NCBI GenBank assembly: GCA_003712165.1
Contig: RHLH01000001.1
Span: 2,019,575 to 2,083,574, forward strand
DNA length: 64,000 nucleotides
Source of the DNA: Phycisphaera sp.
Lineage (GTDB): Bacteria; Planctomycetota; Phycisphaerae; Phycisphaerales; UBA1924
Direction of reading: 5' to 3'
Positions within the stretch are counted from its first letter, which is position 1. Each line of letters starts with the position of its first letter. The notes beneath the pieces were generated by a model. That model saw only the letters and a program-made list of their open reading frames with translations, had not been told where the DNA came from and made no database searches. Shown one piece after another: positions 9,909 to 19,393 of this stretch. The translations under genes and the position numbers were made by a program.

Positions 9909-11171
9909 TTGAACTCCTGCCGCGACAACCTTGGAGCTCCAGAATCTGGCGACCCAGGTGGGTTCCACGCGATGGTGGGCAACCCGCCCTTCCTGAGCCA
10001 ACTGAGCTCCTTGACCGCCCTTGATCGGGGCTGTGCTGCGATCATCAAGCAGCGACTTGGCAGGGCTGCCTCGGCGTATACCGACTCCTCGGCTCTCTTT
10101 CTTGCCGACGCTCTGAGAAAGCTCGCACCAGCCGGGAGGGTGTCATTTCTACTCCCACAATCGTTTCTGGCCTCACGTGATGCGGCGGTCATTCGCAAGA
10201 TGATCCGAGAAAGCCACACGCTCGAGCACCTCTGGGTGAGCGGTGAGCACGTGTTCGAGCAGGCGTTCATAGCGACGTGCGCACCGGTAGTTCTCAGTGC
10301 ACACTCACCAGACGCTAACTGCACAAGTACGTACTCGCTCGACTTTCGTGAATCCGAGTCAAAATCCTGCCTGGATGGTGAGTCAGGATCAGGAACGTGG
10401 TCCTACCTGGCTGCTAACGCACGCGGGCTGCCGGAAGTCACACTCAACTCTTGTACTACTATCAGTGACATCGCAATTGCAACTGCGGACTTTCGTGATG
10501 AGTACTACGGCCTATCCGGCTTTATCGTCGACTTGCAACAAGCAGACGGCCGCCTATTCCCGAAGCTGATCACCACGAGCATGATCGATCCAGCCTGTAT
10601 CGGCTGGGGGCAGCAGCCTCACCGCATACTCAAAGAACGTTGGCAATCGCCGAGAGTTGATAGAGAGAGAATGCACAAAGAGGGCTCGCTCTCTGCCTGG
10701 ATTGAGGCACGGCTGGTGCCCAAGGTATTGATCGCCACACAATCGAACGTCATCGAGAGTGTTGTCGATGGTGATGGCATCTATCTTCCGTGCATGCCCG
10801 TTATCACTGCATGCCCGAAGCCCGGTGTGGGTCTCTGGCATCTTGCCAGCGCACTGTCGTCGCCTATCGCCTGCCTCTATGCCGTGAGGCACTACGCGGG
10901 CACCGCCATGACACCGGATGCCATCAAACTCTCAGCAAAACAGGTGCTCACACTCCCAATCCCAGCACCCGGCGGTGTCTGGGACAGCGCCGCCCGTAGG
11001 TTCCGTGTCGCGAGCGAATGCGTAGACCTGGATGAGAAGTTCAAGCACCTCATCCTCGCTGGCAGTGATATGTGCGATGCATTCGGAATCAAGCGGGCGC
11101 AGCGTGACGAGCTCGCCGTGTGGTGGGAAAACCGTCTCGCAAAGACAATGTTTAAGGCGCAAAAAAAGTAG
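9909..11171 (+). pseudogene. DNA adenine-N6 methyltransferase lacking its N-terminus (probable 5'-truncated remnant)
   Basis: A 420-residue frame of the Eco57I/type IIG-like class I methyltransferase family. The catalytic NPPF motif (VGNPPFLSQL) is only about 25 residues from the start. It is followed by the usual GRVSFLLPQSFLAS segment and a C-terminal region with KLSAKQVLTLPIP, as in target-recognition parts. Complete relatives have about 150-250 more residues upstream, including the SAM-binding motif I, which is absent here. The frame stops upstream at 9897 and the divergent MBL-rhodanese gene begins at 9822, so there is no room for the missing part. The only start is TTG at 9909. There is no restriction gene nearby. 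It is probably a remnant; a partner-dependent function is possible but less likely. Confidence 0.75.
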
Positions 11172-11197
11172 CGGCGCCTGGGGTAAGCAGGCGCCGC
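11161..11197 (-). terminator. rho-independent terminator of the dockerin protein gene
   Basis: A perfect 10-bp stem (11171-11180 with 11188-11197, GCGGCGCCTG arm) and a 7-base loop. On the minus strand it is followed within four bases by seven Ts (11161-11167). It lies about 55 bp past the stop of the 11252-14053 gene and overlaps the last codons of the convergent methyltransferase remnant. Confidence 0.88.
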
Positions 11198-11251
11198 CGT
11201 GGGGACTGGGAGGAATCAGAGAATTCCTGCCCGGGTTGAGCTGATTACGGC

Positions 11252-14053
11252 TTACTCGGTGCAGGAGAGCGGGCTGCCGCTTGTGCTCGCGTTGTACGCG
11301 TTGATCCAGGCGGTGAAGTCCGTCGGGGTGCAGGAGCCGTCGTCGTTGGCGTCACAGCGAGGATCGCTTGCGTTGAATGCGTTGATCCAGGCGGTGAAGT
11401 CTGTCGGGGTGCAGGAGTTGTCGTTGTTGACGTCACAGCAGTCGTAGGTGCTGGAGGTCGAACAGGGATCCGAAGCTACGCCTGTGATGATGTTGACGTC
11501 GGCCTGGGTGACCTGGCCGTCACCGTTGACGTCGCCGTCTGCCCAGCCGCCGGCGTTGCCGAGGTTACCGTTTGCGATCGCCTCGTCGGCAGCATCCACA
11601 TCACCGTCGAGGTCGACGTCACCGGAGGTGGTGCCAAGGAAGGCGAGGGCTGCGCAGATATCAGCCTGATCAACCATGAGATCGCCGTTGACGTCGGCCG
11701 AAAGGTCACGACGCATGCCGAGGCTGTTCGCGGTTACGACAGTTGCGGTGTCGGTCCAGTCGAGACCGCCGCCGAGGTCGGCGAACTGTGCGTAGATGTA
11801 GTCGAGGTCGGCAGCGCCGACGACGCCGTCAGCGCCGATCGGGTGGAAGCCCGGGGCGGTGCCGATGGAGCCAGCAACGTCAGCTGCCGAGGCACCGGCT
11901 GTGTAGCCAGCGCCGGTTGCCATGGTGGTACCGAAGACGTTGCCCGAAGCCGAGGCGTTGTCCGCACGAAGGAAGCCCTCAGCGCGATTCAGGATGCCGG
12001 TGTTCGGATCGAGAGCGAGACCGTCGGCGAAGTAACGGACGTCGGTCTCGTTGAACTCGCCGTCGCCGTTGAAGTCGCCAACGATATCGAGGATGAAATC
12101 GCCGCTTGGGCCAGCGACGCCCGCGGGCGGGGTCCATGAGGCGCCGCCGTCACGCTCTTCCCATGCACCGACGACGTCAGCGATGTCGTCCCAATCACGG
12201 GTGAGGTCAGCGTTGAAGTCACCTGAGATCATGTTGCGGGACGAGAGCGAACTGCCGTAGGAAACGCTGTTGCCGGCCTCGTCGATGAAGTTCCCACCGC
12301 CGGCGACACCATCGGCGTACGTCACGCCAGCGGTGCGGCTCGGGACAAGACCGGTTGCTGTGAAGTCAAAGAACTCATAGACAGGGTTGCCGAGGACGTT
12401 GGTCTGGCGGACAAACTCCTGCAGGGTGGTGTTGGTGTTGGCTGCAACCGGATCACAGGTCGCGGCACCGGGGACGAAGTCAGTCGCGTCGACCGGGATG
12501 AAGTTGAACCCGAGGAACTCACCGGGCGAGAAGAAGTCCTCGGGGGTGCCGGGATCACCAGAGAACGAAGCAACCGCGGCAGCGATGTTGTTGAGGTAAC
12601 CAGCCGCGGCGGCGTTGCTCATGGGGGGATTGGTGTTGCCGGGGATACCACCGGGCATGGTCTCATTCTGGGGGTCACCGATCGATGCAATCACGGAAGG
12701 AGCCTGCACGACGTAGCCGGTGTCGGCATCGTTGTTCAGGACGTTGTCGATGAAGGGGCGGTTGTAGGTCGCGGCGCCGGTGCCGTAGATATCGTTGCGG
12801 ATCGCGAGGCAGTCCATCTGAGCAGTGCCGTTATTGGCAGTCTTGTAGCCCTTGTTGAAAAGACGCTCAGCGCCTGTGAATCCAACACCGAGACGTGTGT
12901 TGCGGGTGGTGGCGTCCATGCGGCTCGAGCCGCCCTTGTTGCTGGGGATGTAGTTGATACCAACCAGATCATTGGCTGAGTTGGAGGTCTTGGGACCGTT
13001 GTTCTCGCCCATGCAGAACGAGGGATCGAGGCAGATGCCGTTGGCGAAGTCGTTCCGGGTACCCGACCCGGAGTCACGGGTGACGAAGACGAGGTTCTCA
13101 CCAGTTGCGAGGCGGCCGGTAGCGAAACCGTGACGCAGGTTGCTCATGTCGATCTGCGAGTAGCCGACGCCGTAGTTGACGAGAGCCTGCACCGGGGAAG
13201 TCGTCAGGCTGGTGGAGTAGATGGTTGCCGAGTCGGGGTTGGCGGTGTTGGTGTTTGTGTTCTGAAGGGTCTTGAGCTTGTTGGACTGCCCGTTGACGGT
13301 GCCGTCCTGGTTGCGGCTGACGATGCCGTTGTTGCCGTAGCCCGGGGTGTTCGGGAAGGCGTCGAGGTCAGGCGTGCCGGGCTGGGTGATAAACCAGCTG
13401 ACGGGGACATCGGTCGGAGCGAGGTCGACCTGGACGCCGTGGGTCATGTCGTTGGTGCTGGTCGAGGCGTTGTGATCGCCAGCAACGTCGGAGCGGAAGG
13501 GATAGGCACGGGGAGTGCTGGAGTTTGCGGCGCCGACGGTGTTGCCGCCGTCGATGAAGAGGACGCGGTTCATCCAGCCGTCGGAGACGTTGTTGGAGGT
13601 GAAGCCGTCGTCGCCGACGATAAATGCCGAGCCGGGAGCACCGCCAAAGGGCGTGTCCGGGGTGATATCGGTGCGGTCGTCGGTGCCGCGGATGTAGTTG
13701 GAATCGCCGTCAACGACGATTCCGTTGCTGTTGGGGCGTGCCGAGCCGCGGGTGTCGAGGTCAGCAATGCCGTTACCCGAGCCGACCGCGGTGTACTGGA
13801 TGATGAAGTAGTCCGAGCCGAGTGCGCTACCGGTAGTGGAACCGGTGTTTGCGAGCTGCTCGTTGTTGAAATTGATGCTGCCTGCGATGGTGTCTCCGTC
13901 GAGGTCGATGAAGTCGTTCGTCGAGGCGGGCGCGGTCAGAAAACTCTCGAGGAGCGTCGCACCCGAGATGGTGACTTCCTGGGGCTGGGCATTGACAGTT
14001 CCGGCCATGCCGCACGCGGCGATCAGGCCAACAATGGTCTTCTGGTTCTGCAT
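11252..14053 (-). CDS. large secreted protein: substrate-binding-like N-terminus and C-terminal GC-type dockerin repeats
   Basis: A 933-residue exported protein with a signal peptide (about 1-22, ending TVNA). The N-terminal ~500 residues (EVTISGATLLESFL, TAVGSGNG, FVTRDSGSGTRNDF) recall the phosphate-binding PstS-like fold, where S-G-S-G-T loops bind the anion. This resemblance is weak and is my inference. The C-terminal ~330 residues are a chain of calcium-loop segments (GDFNGDGEFNETD, ADVNGDLMVDQAD, GDVDLDGDVDAAD, GDVNGDGQVTQAD). They end in two TPTDFTAWINA repeats, the GC-type dockerin end seen in Phycisphaerae. It probably sits on the cell surface. It has its own terminator. GC skew in this gene creates long false frames on the other strand. 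Confidence 0.85.
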   Translation of the reverse strand: MQNQKTIVGLIAACGMAGTVNAQPQEVTISGATLLESFLTAPASTNDFIDLDGDTIAGSINFNNEQLANTGSTTGSALGSDYFIIQYTAVGSGNGIADLDTRGSARPNSNGIVVDGDSNYIRGTDDRTDITPDTPFGGAPGSAFIVGDDGFTSNNVSDGWMNRVLFIDGGNTVGAANSSTPRAYPFRSDVAGDHNASTSTNDMTHGVQVDLAPTDVPVSWFITQPGTPDLDAFPNTPGYGNNGIVSRNQDGTVNGQSNKLKTLQNTNTNTANPDSATIYSTSLTTSPVQALVNYGVGYSQIDMSNLRHGFATGRLATGENLVFVTRDSGSGTRNDFANGICLDPSFCMGENNGPKTSNSANDLVGINYIPSNKGGSSRMDATTRNTRLGVGFTGAERLFNKGYKTANNGTAQMDCLAIRNDIYGTGAATYNRPFIDNVLNNDADTGYVVQAPSVIASIGDPQNETMPGGIPGNTNPPMSNAAAAGYLNNIAAAVASFSGDPGTPEDFFSPGEFLGFNFIPVDATDFVPGAATCDPVAANTNTTLQEFVRQTNVLGNPVYEFFDFTATGLVPSRTAGVTYADGVAGGGNFIDEAGNSVSYGSSLSSRNMISGDFNADLTRDWDDIADVVGAWEERDGGASWTPPAGVAGPSGDFILDIVGDFNGDGEFNETDVRYFADGLALDPNTGILNRAEGFLRADNASASGNVFGTTMATGAGYTAGASAADVAGSIGTAPGFHPIGADGVVGAADLDYIYAQFADLGGGLDWTDTATVVTANSLGMRRDLSADVNGDLMVDQADICAALAFLGTTSGDVDLDGDVDAADEAIANGNLGNAGGWADGDVNGDGQVTQADVNIITGVASDPCSTSSTYDCCDVNNDNSCTPTDFTAWINAFNASDPRCDANDDGSCTPTDFTAWINAYNASTSGSPLSCTE

Positions 14054-14224
14054 TTGAAAGATCTCTCTGTGCTTGTGAATGAATCACCACTCTCACACGG
14101 CGCCACCAGCTACACACCGATCGCGCACCGGCCCTCCACGGCCGGATTCGTCCAGATCACACCGGGCATCCTGTGCCCTGATCACTTGAAGCTCGGACAG
14201 GACCGCTAAGCCCTGCCCGTGGTA

Positions 14225-15316
14225 TTACTCGTCTTCGAAACGAACGACCTTGGTTCCACTGCCGGTCAGGCTGTAGAACTTGTCACCCCAGAGCCTCTGC
14301 TCGACGGTCTCAAGCACGGTGTACCTCGCGACGTGTCCGTCAACGAAGAGGAAGTTGCCCTTGCCTGAGTGGGTCGCGCCGACCATATTGACGCCACCGT
14401 CAATCCAGGTGCCGCTGCCCTTCTGATCGTCAGGCAAGACAGTCGTTTCATCCCGATCGGGGTAGCGGAATCGAGGCAGCCTTGCACCTGCGGAACCACC
14501 CGGGTAGCTGGGCTCGTTGTAGACGGCATCACCGCCGCCAGAGGAGCGTCCCTCGAATGGTGTCACCGGGCGGTGGCTCGCGACGCGGAACGTACCACTG
14601 ACCTGACCGCCCGGATCGCCGCCGTTGGTCTTGGCGAGCGACGACCAGCTGTCCTCAGAATCGTAAAATTCGGCAGCAAGAATGACAGTGGCAGGGTTGC
14701 GGATTTCCGCATCCTTCACGAGCCGGTTGCGACGCTGGCCAGGCGATGAGCCGAACTTGTTTCGCGGGAACAGCGCGCCGTTGCCTGTGAAGGCAACTCG
14801 GGCGAGCTGACGGTCGCGTGGAGTTTCCTGCGGGTTGCCGATGGTCTGGCCCGCATCATTCTCCTGGCGTGATTCCCAGTCATCCGGATCGCTGCCGGGG
14901 TTTGTCCGGGGAGCACCGCCGTTGCTGACCGCCGGGTTCTCGAATGCCTCACCCGCTGTGCTGTCACCGTCGAAGAGGGATTGCGACCAGTGGATGTATC
15001 CGTTTGCCGGTGTGGGGTTGGAAGTCTGCTGATCTTCCCTTTCCCATCTGAAGCCGGTTTCCTCGGCACCGTACACATATGACGGAGGGATGAAGTCGTC
15101 GTTGCCGCCGTTGTAGATCGCGTTCGCCTGTGCAATACCACGAAGGTTTGCCGCAGCAGCAACAGCCTGCGCCGTCGCCCTCGCCTTACCCAGTGAGGGA
15201 AGCAGAATACCGATGAGTAGCGCGATGATCGCGATCACCACGAGCAGCTCGATCAGTGTGAAACCCTTTGCAGAGCGCCAGTTGCAAGGTGCATCCGTCC
15301 TATGATTCGTGTGCAT
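14225..15316 (-). CDS. prepilin-like protein with type II secretion/pilin N-terminal methylation signal
   Basis: 363 residues from the ATG at 15316. The leader ends KG, followed by FTLIELLVVIAIIALLIGILLPSLGKAR, the classical type IV prepilin signal that is cut by prepilin peptidase and methylated on Phe. The C-terminal part carries FLFVDGHVARY, the H-x-DG hallmark of the very large planctomycete pseudopilin family. The chosen ATG has AGGA-like pairing upstream (AAAGGACTGGTG) and a normal-length leader; an upstream TTG/ATG extension to 15409 would give an unnaturally long leader. The specific role (minor pseudopilin, surface or uptake apparatus) is not known. It lies upstream of the dockerin protein on the same strand, separated by about 170 bp. 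Confidence 0.87.
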   Translation of the reverse strand: MHTNHRTDAPCNWRSAKGFTLIELLVVIAIIALLIGILLPSLGKARATAQAVAAAANLRGIAQANAIYNGGNDDFIPPSYVYGAEETGFRWEREDQQTSNPTPANGYIHWSQSLFDGDSTAGEAFENPAVSNGGAPRTNPGSDPDDWESRQENDAGQTIGNPQETPRDRQLARVAFTGNGALFPRNKFGSSPGQRRNRLVKDAEIRNPATVILAAEFYDSEDSWSSLAKTNGGDPGGQVSGTFRVASHRPVTPFEGRSSGGGDAVYNEPSYPGGSAGARLPRFRYPDRDETTVLPDDQKGSGTWIDGGVNMVGATHSGKGNFLFVDGHVARYTVLETVEQRLWGDKFYSLTGSGTKVVRFEDE

Positions 15317-15380
15317 CAAATCACCAGTCCTTTGTGTCTCTGAGTAACCCGGACGCCGATTCCAAATCGACGGGCAGAGA

Positions 15381-15409
15381 CTAGAACCGGCTTCTGTAAA
15401 GAGTGTCAA
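15381..15409 (-). promoter_or_regulatory. possible sigma-70-type promoter of the prepilin-like gene
   Basis: TTGACA (15409-15404) and TTCTAG (15386-15381) on the minus strand, with 17 bp between, about 65 bp before the ATG. The -35 is perfect and the -10 is weak. Confidence 0.35.
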
Positions 15410-15525
15410 GACAGCATTTAGTCTGTATAAAGACTGAATGCGCTCTCGCTTTCTTCACACTTTCGAAGTACTCATTTCGTAATTCAAGAAGTAGCGCCAT
15501 CTCGAGCAGGCATCAGAACCCTTGT

Positions 15526-17475
15526 TTACGTGGCACTTTGAAGTTCACCAACACAGTCTTGATGATTTGCTAACAATTCTCTTGCAACTCTTTCGACGGC
15601 TCGACGGAGGACTCGGATCGATCTCAGATAGTCGTCCAGGTCAAGATGCTCACGGGGGGTGTGGTCGAGAGCGCTGTTGCCGGGTCCGTAGGCAGCGATC
15701 GGGCATCTCCAGATCGGGCCGACGACATTGAGATCTGCTGTCCCTGTCTTGATCTTCGGCTTTGGCGTCATGCCATCCTCTCGAATCGCAGTCATCAGCG
15801 ACCGAACAACCGGGTCGTTTCGGTCCGTCACGTAGGCAACCTCGCTGCTCGTCCGAACAATCATCGCGTCCTTCGGCAGCATCGACCTGAGATCGCTTTC
15901 GAAGTCATCGGGATCAACCTGCAAAGGGAGCCTGAAGCTTGCCTTAAACGTTGCGCAGTCCTTGTTTCCATCGGTTTCGCTCTGCTGTCCAAGCAATCTC
16001 GCCTGGATCTCTTCGAACATCAATCGCTTCCCATCATTGAACTTCGCTACCCGCAGCCCAACCTTGCTCCACCAGGCGTGAGCAAGATCGCACGCGTTCT
16101 GTGTTTCGCTCGCGGCATGAGCACATTCCGACATGAAAGTCGCGCAGATTGCCATCCGTCCTTTGTAGCCGAGGGTGACCCCATCAACACCGCTTGGTTC
16201 GCCGATGATGCACGCGTCTGGCGAGTATTTGGCAGCGATTGCCCGTGCTCCTCTTGACTCTGCAGCTTCCTCCCCGACTGCCCCTGCTACCGTCAGGCAT
16301 ACACCCTCAGGCAACTCGGCTTCCGAGGCGGCAACGAGCATCGCGGAAAGCGGCCCCTTCGCATCCACACTTCCACGCCCGTGCAGAACACCATCTTCGA
16401 CGCGAACAGGAATATCACCAGGCACCGTGTCAATGTGACCCAGAAGCATGATGTGTGCCAGGCATGAATCTGGATCCACACCAGCATGAGCGAGAGCGCT
16501 GCCCTCTTGGTCGATCTCGCACCTCAGCCCGAATCTGTTGGCGTAAGTCTCAAACACCCGCACGGCGGTGTGCTCCGACCCAGAGACACTCGGCGTTGCC
16601 ACCAAGTCGGCCAAGACACGCACAGATTCACTGCAGTCCTGAGTTCCCGAGATAGCGATGGCCCCTTGTTGAAAGAGTGTCCCCTGACCACGCCTGGCAC
16701 ATTCGATGGCACGCTCACCGCCTGCAGAGCCGATCACGACACGCGAGACACCAGACCCGATCGCCTCTTCAGCGGCGAGCACCTTATTCTTCATACGTCC
16801 CTTGGCCGCCAACTGAACTACTTGCAGGTCACTGCCCGACACGGTTTGTATCAGAGAATTCGGATCATCCACCGACTCCAGCACACCCGGCACATTCGAG
16901 AGCAGTAACAACTCATCGGCTTTGAGCGCACCCGCCGTCACCGCAGCAGCGCGATCCGCATCGACATTGATAGCGACCCCGTCAGGTGTAACCGCGGGGG
17001 GAGTCAGCACGGGCACCATTCCTGCATCAAGAAGCGAGTTCAAGAATTCACCGTTGACTTGCTCGACGCGGCCCGACAGGTCGTCACGGATGATCACCGT
17101 CGTTCCCGAGCTCATATCACGGATAGCGGCCTTCCTCCTGCCCTGCCAGATGCCCGCGTCGATCCCGCTCAGCCCGATTGCGTTGATCCCGATTTGCCTG
17201 AGCCGCTCGACAACCGCTTTGTTGATCTTGCCGCAGTAGACCATCTCGAAAATTTCGAGTGTGCGCTTATCCGTTCTGCGCGAAACTCGCCCCCCGCCGC
17301 TTTGTATGGTCCGCGTGGGGTGTCCCAACGTTTCGGCGAGCTGGTTTGTTTCGTGTGAACCACCGTGTACAACAACGACACGCTCCCCTTGGCGCACGAG
17401 ACCCGCAACTTCATCCATGAGTGCGAGCGGGTCAATCCCCTGTCCGCCGCCAATTTTAATCACAATGGTCGACAT
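15526..17475 (-). CDS. lysZ-lysK: fused LysW-amino acid kinase (LysZ) and LysW-amino acid hydrolase (LysK)
   Basis: A 649-residue two-domain enzyme. Residues about 1-270 are an acetylglutamate-kinase-fold LysZ (IVIKIGGGQG, VHGGSHETNQL, NVDADRAAAVTAGAL, KGRMKNKVLAAEEAI). It phosphorylates the LysW-bound amino acid. Residues about 280-645 are an M20 zinc peptidase LysK (LLGHIDTVPGD, GRGSVDAKGPLSAM, GAVGEEAAESRGA, IIGEPSG, ALDHTPREHL) with all metal ligands. It releases the product amino acid from LysW. The two steps bracket the LysY and aminotransferase steps. They are normally separate proteins, and I know of no characterised fusion. The gene is last in lysW-lysX-lysY-lysZK, 12 bp after lysY. 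The missing LysJ-type aminotransferase must be elsewhere. Confidence 0.88.
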   Translation of the reverse strand: MSTIVIKIGGGQGIDPLALMDEVAGLVRQGERVVVVHGGSHETNQLAETLGHPTRTIQSGGGRVSRRTDKRTLEIFEMVYCGKINKAVVERLRQIGINAIGLSGIDAGIWQGRRKAAIRDMSSGTTVIIRDDLSGRVEQVNGEFLNSLLDAGMVPVLTPPAVTPDGVAINVDADRAAAVTAGALKADELLLLSNVPGVLESVDDPNSLIQTVSGSDLQVVQLAAKGRMKNKVLAAEEAIGSGVSRVVIGSAGGERAIECARRGQGTLFQQGAIAISGTQDCSESVRVLADLVATPSVSGSEHTAVRVFETYANRFGLRCEIDQEGSALAHAGVDPDSCLAHIMLLGHIDTVPGDIPVRVEDGVLHGRGSVDAKGPLSAMLVAASEAELPEGVCLTVAGAVGEEAAESRGARAIAAKYSPDACIIGEPSGVDGVTLGYKGRMAICATFMSECAHAASETQNACDLAHAWWSKVGLRVAKFNDGKRLMFEEIQARLLGQQSETDGNKDCATFKASFRLPLQVDPDDFESDLRSMLPKDAMIVRTSSEVAYVTDRNDPVVRSLMTAIREDGMTPKPKIKTGTADLNVVGPIWRCPIAAYGPGNSALDHTPREHLDLDDYLRSIRVLRRAVERVARELLANHQDCVGELQSAT

Positions 17476-17487
17476 CTATACTTCCTA

Positions 17488-18516
17488 TCAGGCCGGGTGC
17501 AGACCCGGGAAACCCAGCCCAGCATGTTCTTCGAGCCCGAGTGCTATGTTCATCGCCTGCACAGCTGAACCCGCCGCGCCCTTAACGAGGTTATCGATCG
17601 CGCAAAGAGCAATGATCCGTCCCGAACGCTCATCAACAGCGAATCCCACATCCGCATGATTCGACCCCACGACTACACGCGGATCGGGGAACCTGCCCGG
17701 ACCCGTTCGATCGGCAACGATTCGTACAAAGGGCTCCTCGCCGTACGTCTCTCGGTACAGCTTCCACAGGTCACGTGTCGTCACGGGCTCTTTGGGTTCG
17801 ACGTGAGCTGTACAGAGCACGCCCCGGACCATGTCGATGGCGGTCACCGTTGCATCGAGATCGATCGGCCCCAGCGACTGGTTGACCTCGGCGATGTGCC
17901 GGTGCCCGAACGGGCTGTAGGTCCTCGCGGTCCTCGCGCGCACCGCATGGTTCGATCCTGCCCCGGGTTCGGCGCCCGATTCGGACGACCCAACTTTGAT
18001 GTCCGCTACAACCCGCTCGATGAGCCCAGCTCTCGCCAGCGGCAAGAGTGCAAGCGTCATCGCAGTTGCGTTGCACCCCACCCCTGAGATAAGCGGTGTG
18101 CCTCGAATCGAGTCACGCGAGATCTCAGGCAGACCGTATACAGCATGCATGAGTATGTCAGGAGCCGGATGCACGCCACCGTACCACTGTTCGTACACCG
18201 CGGGATCGCGCAAACGAAAGTCCGCAGACAGATCAATCACGCACTTTCCGATCGCGCGCCAGTGATCGATGTCCGCTGCAGCTTTCCCATGAGGCATGCA
18301 CAGAAAGAGCACATCACAGGCCTCGATCTCCTCCGGAACACAGAACAACCGATCTATATGGCCGCGTAGATTCGGGTGTGACGTGTGCAGGGGCTTGCCT
18401 GCACTCTTACGAGAGGACACCTGCCCGATCTCGACTTCCGGGTGCCCCACAAGCAGCCTCAACAGCTCGCCCCCTGTAAATCCCGTCCCGCCGACAATGG
18501 AAGCCGTCACAGTCAT
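17488..18516 (-). CDS. lysY: LysW-gamma-aminoadipyl/glutamyl phosphate reductase (ArgC/LysY family)
   Basis: A 342-residue NADPH-dependent reductase. It has the N-terminal GGTGFTGGELLRLL nucleotide fold and the catalytic cysteine in SGVGCNATAMTLAL. The GCNAT context, rather than the GCYPT seen in ordinary ArgC, favours the carrier-protein LysY type; the flanking lysX and lysZ point the same way. It reduces the acyl phosphate made by the LysZ domain to the semialdehyde, still bound to LysW. The start at 18516 overlaps the lysX stop (ATGA), so the pair is translationally coupled. Confidence 0.9.
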   Translation of the reverse strand: MTVTASIVGGTGFTGGELLRLLVGHPEVEIGQVSSRKSAGKPLHTSHPNLRGHIDRLFCVPEEIEACDVLFLCMPHGKAAADIDHWRAIGKCVIDLSADFRLRDPAVYEQWYGGVHPAPDILMHAVYGLPEISRDSIRGTPLISGVGCNATAMTLALLPLARAGLIERVVADIKVGSSESGAEPGAGSNHAVRARTARTYSPFGHRHIAEVNQSLGPIDLDATVTAIDMVRGVLCTAHVEPKEPVTTRDLWKLYRETYGEEPFVRIVADRTGPGRFPDPRVVVGSNHADVGFAVDERSGRIIALCAIDNLVKGAAGSAVQAMNIALGLEEHAGLGFPGLHPA

Positions 18517-19370
18517 GCCCGCTCCCCTGCGGCGATCTCAAGAGTGTGCCTCGCGAGGAGGCCCGGTATGTTGACACCCGTCACATCGATGCTGTTTCGG
18601 AACTCCATCGAGTGATTGACCTCATTGACGAGCAGCCCGCGCTCGGGGCACTCCAGCAGGTCAACCGCGACCGCGTCTCCACCCACAACCGCCGCGGCTT
18701 GCGCGGAAATCTCTCTGATCTCATGGCTGATCTCGATACCCTCTGTCCGAGCACCGCGCGCAGTGTTGGTCACCCAGTGCTCGCTATATCTCGCGATCGC
18801 GGCGACCGGTTCGCCCCCGATCACAAACACCCGAAGGTCCCGACCCGGCTTCTCGATGTGCTCCTGTGCGTAGACGACCGCGTGATTGACCGAGCCGAGC
18901 GTGTCGCGGTGTTCGAGGACCGATTCCGCCGCGTCGCGATCGTTCACCTTGGCGATCAATCTCCCCCACGACCCGATCGTGGGTTTGAGGACGGCCGGGT
19001 ATCCGAGTTGCTCGATTCCCCGCATCCCCGCCTCGGGGCTAGTGGCGACGCGCATGTAAGGGATAGGCACACACGCCGCCACCAATGCCGCCGAGGTCAC
19101 GAGCTTGTCGGCACAAAGTTCGATCGTCGCTCGAGGGTTGACGCACCGAACACCGAAGCTCTCCATCAATCTTGCAACAACCCGCGAACTTGTTAGGCTC
19201 ACGCTCCGTTCAACAACAGCATCGAACCGAGACCACTCGCCCGGATCGTGCGGATCAAAGACCGCCTGCCTGAGATCAATCGGGGTAACTTTCGCACCCA
19301 GAGACTCGCACTCGTCGAGCAGCAGCCGTTCTTCCGTACGGAGCCTCGTGTAGGTCATCGCGATTCGCAT
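18513..19370 (-). CDS. lysX: LysW ligase, RimK-type ATP-grasp
   Basis: 285 residues from the ATG at 19370. LysX uses ATP to join the C-terminal glutamate of LysW to the alpha-amino group of alpha-aminoadipate or glutamate. The N-terminus IAMTYTRLRTEERLL and ATP-grasp motifs KPTIGSWGRLIAKV and ERGLLVNEVNHSMEFRN are typical. From memory, the NEVNHSMEFRN stretch closely resembles Thermus LysX, which would favour aminoadipate (lysine synthesis) over glutamate. That choice is not certain. The ATG at 19370 is preferred because GAGGGG lies just upstream; a TTG at 19385 would add five residues. It lies 23 bp after lysW and overlaps lysY. Confidence 0.9.
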   Translation of the reverse strand: MRIAMTYTRLRTEERLLLDECESLGAKVTPIDLRQAVFDPHDPGEWSRFDAVVERSVSLTSSRVVARLMESFGVRCVNPRATIELCADKLVTSAALVAACVPIPYMRVATSPEAGMRGIEQLGYPAVLKPTIGSWGRLIAKVNDRDAAESVLEHRDTLGSVNHAVVYAQEHIEKPGRDLRVFVIGGEPVAAIARYSEHWVTNTARGARTEGIEISHEIREISAQAAAVVGGDAVAVDLLECPERGLLVNEVNHSMEFRNSIDVTGVNIPGLLARHTLEIAAGERA

Positions 19371-19393
19371 GAGACATCCCCTCAAACTGACCT

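Noticed and set aside
13130..14209. 359-residue plus-strand open frame opposite the dockerin protein
   Set aside because: Val/Asp/Gly-rich shadow of a GC-biased gene; no ribosome site or recognisable domain, while the minus strand has a signal peptide and clear repeats.
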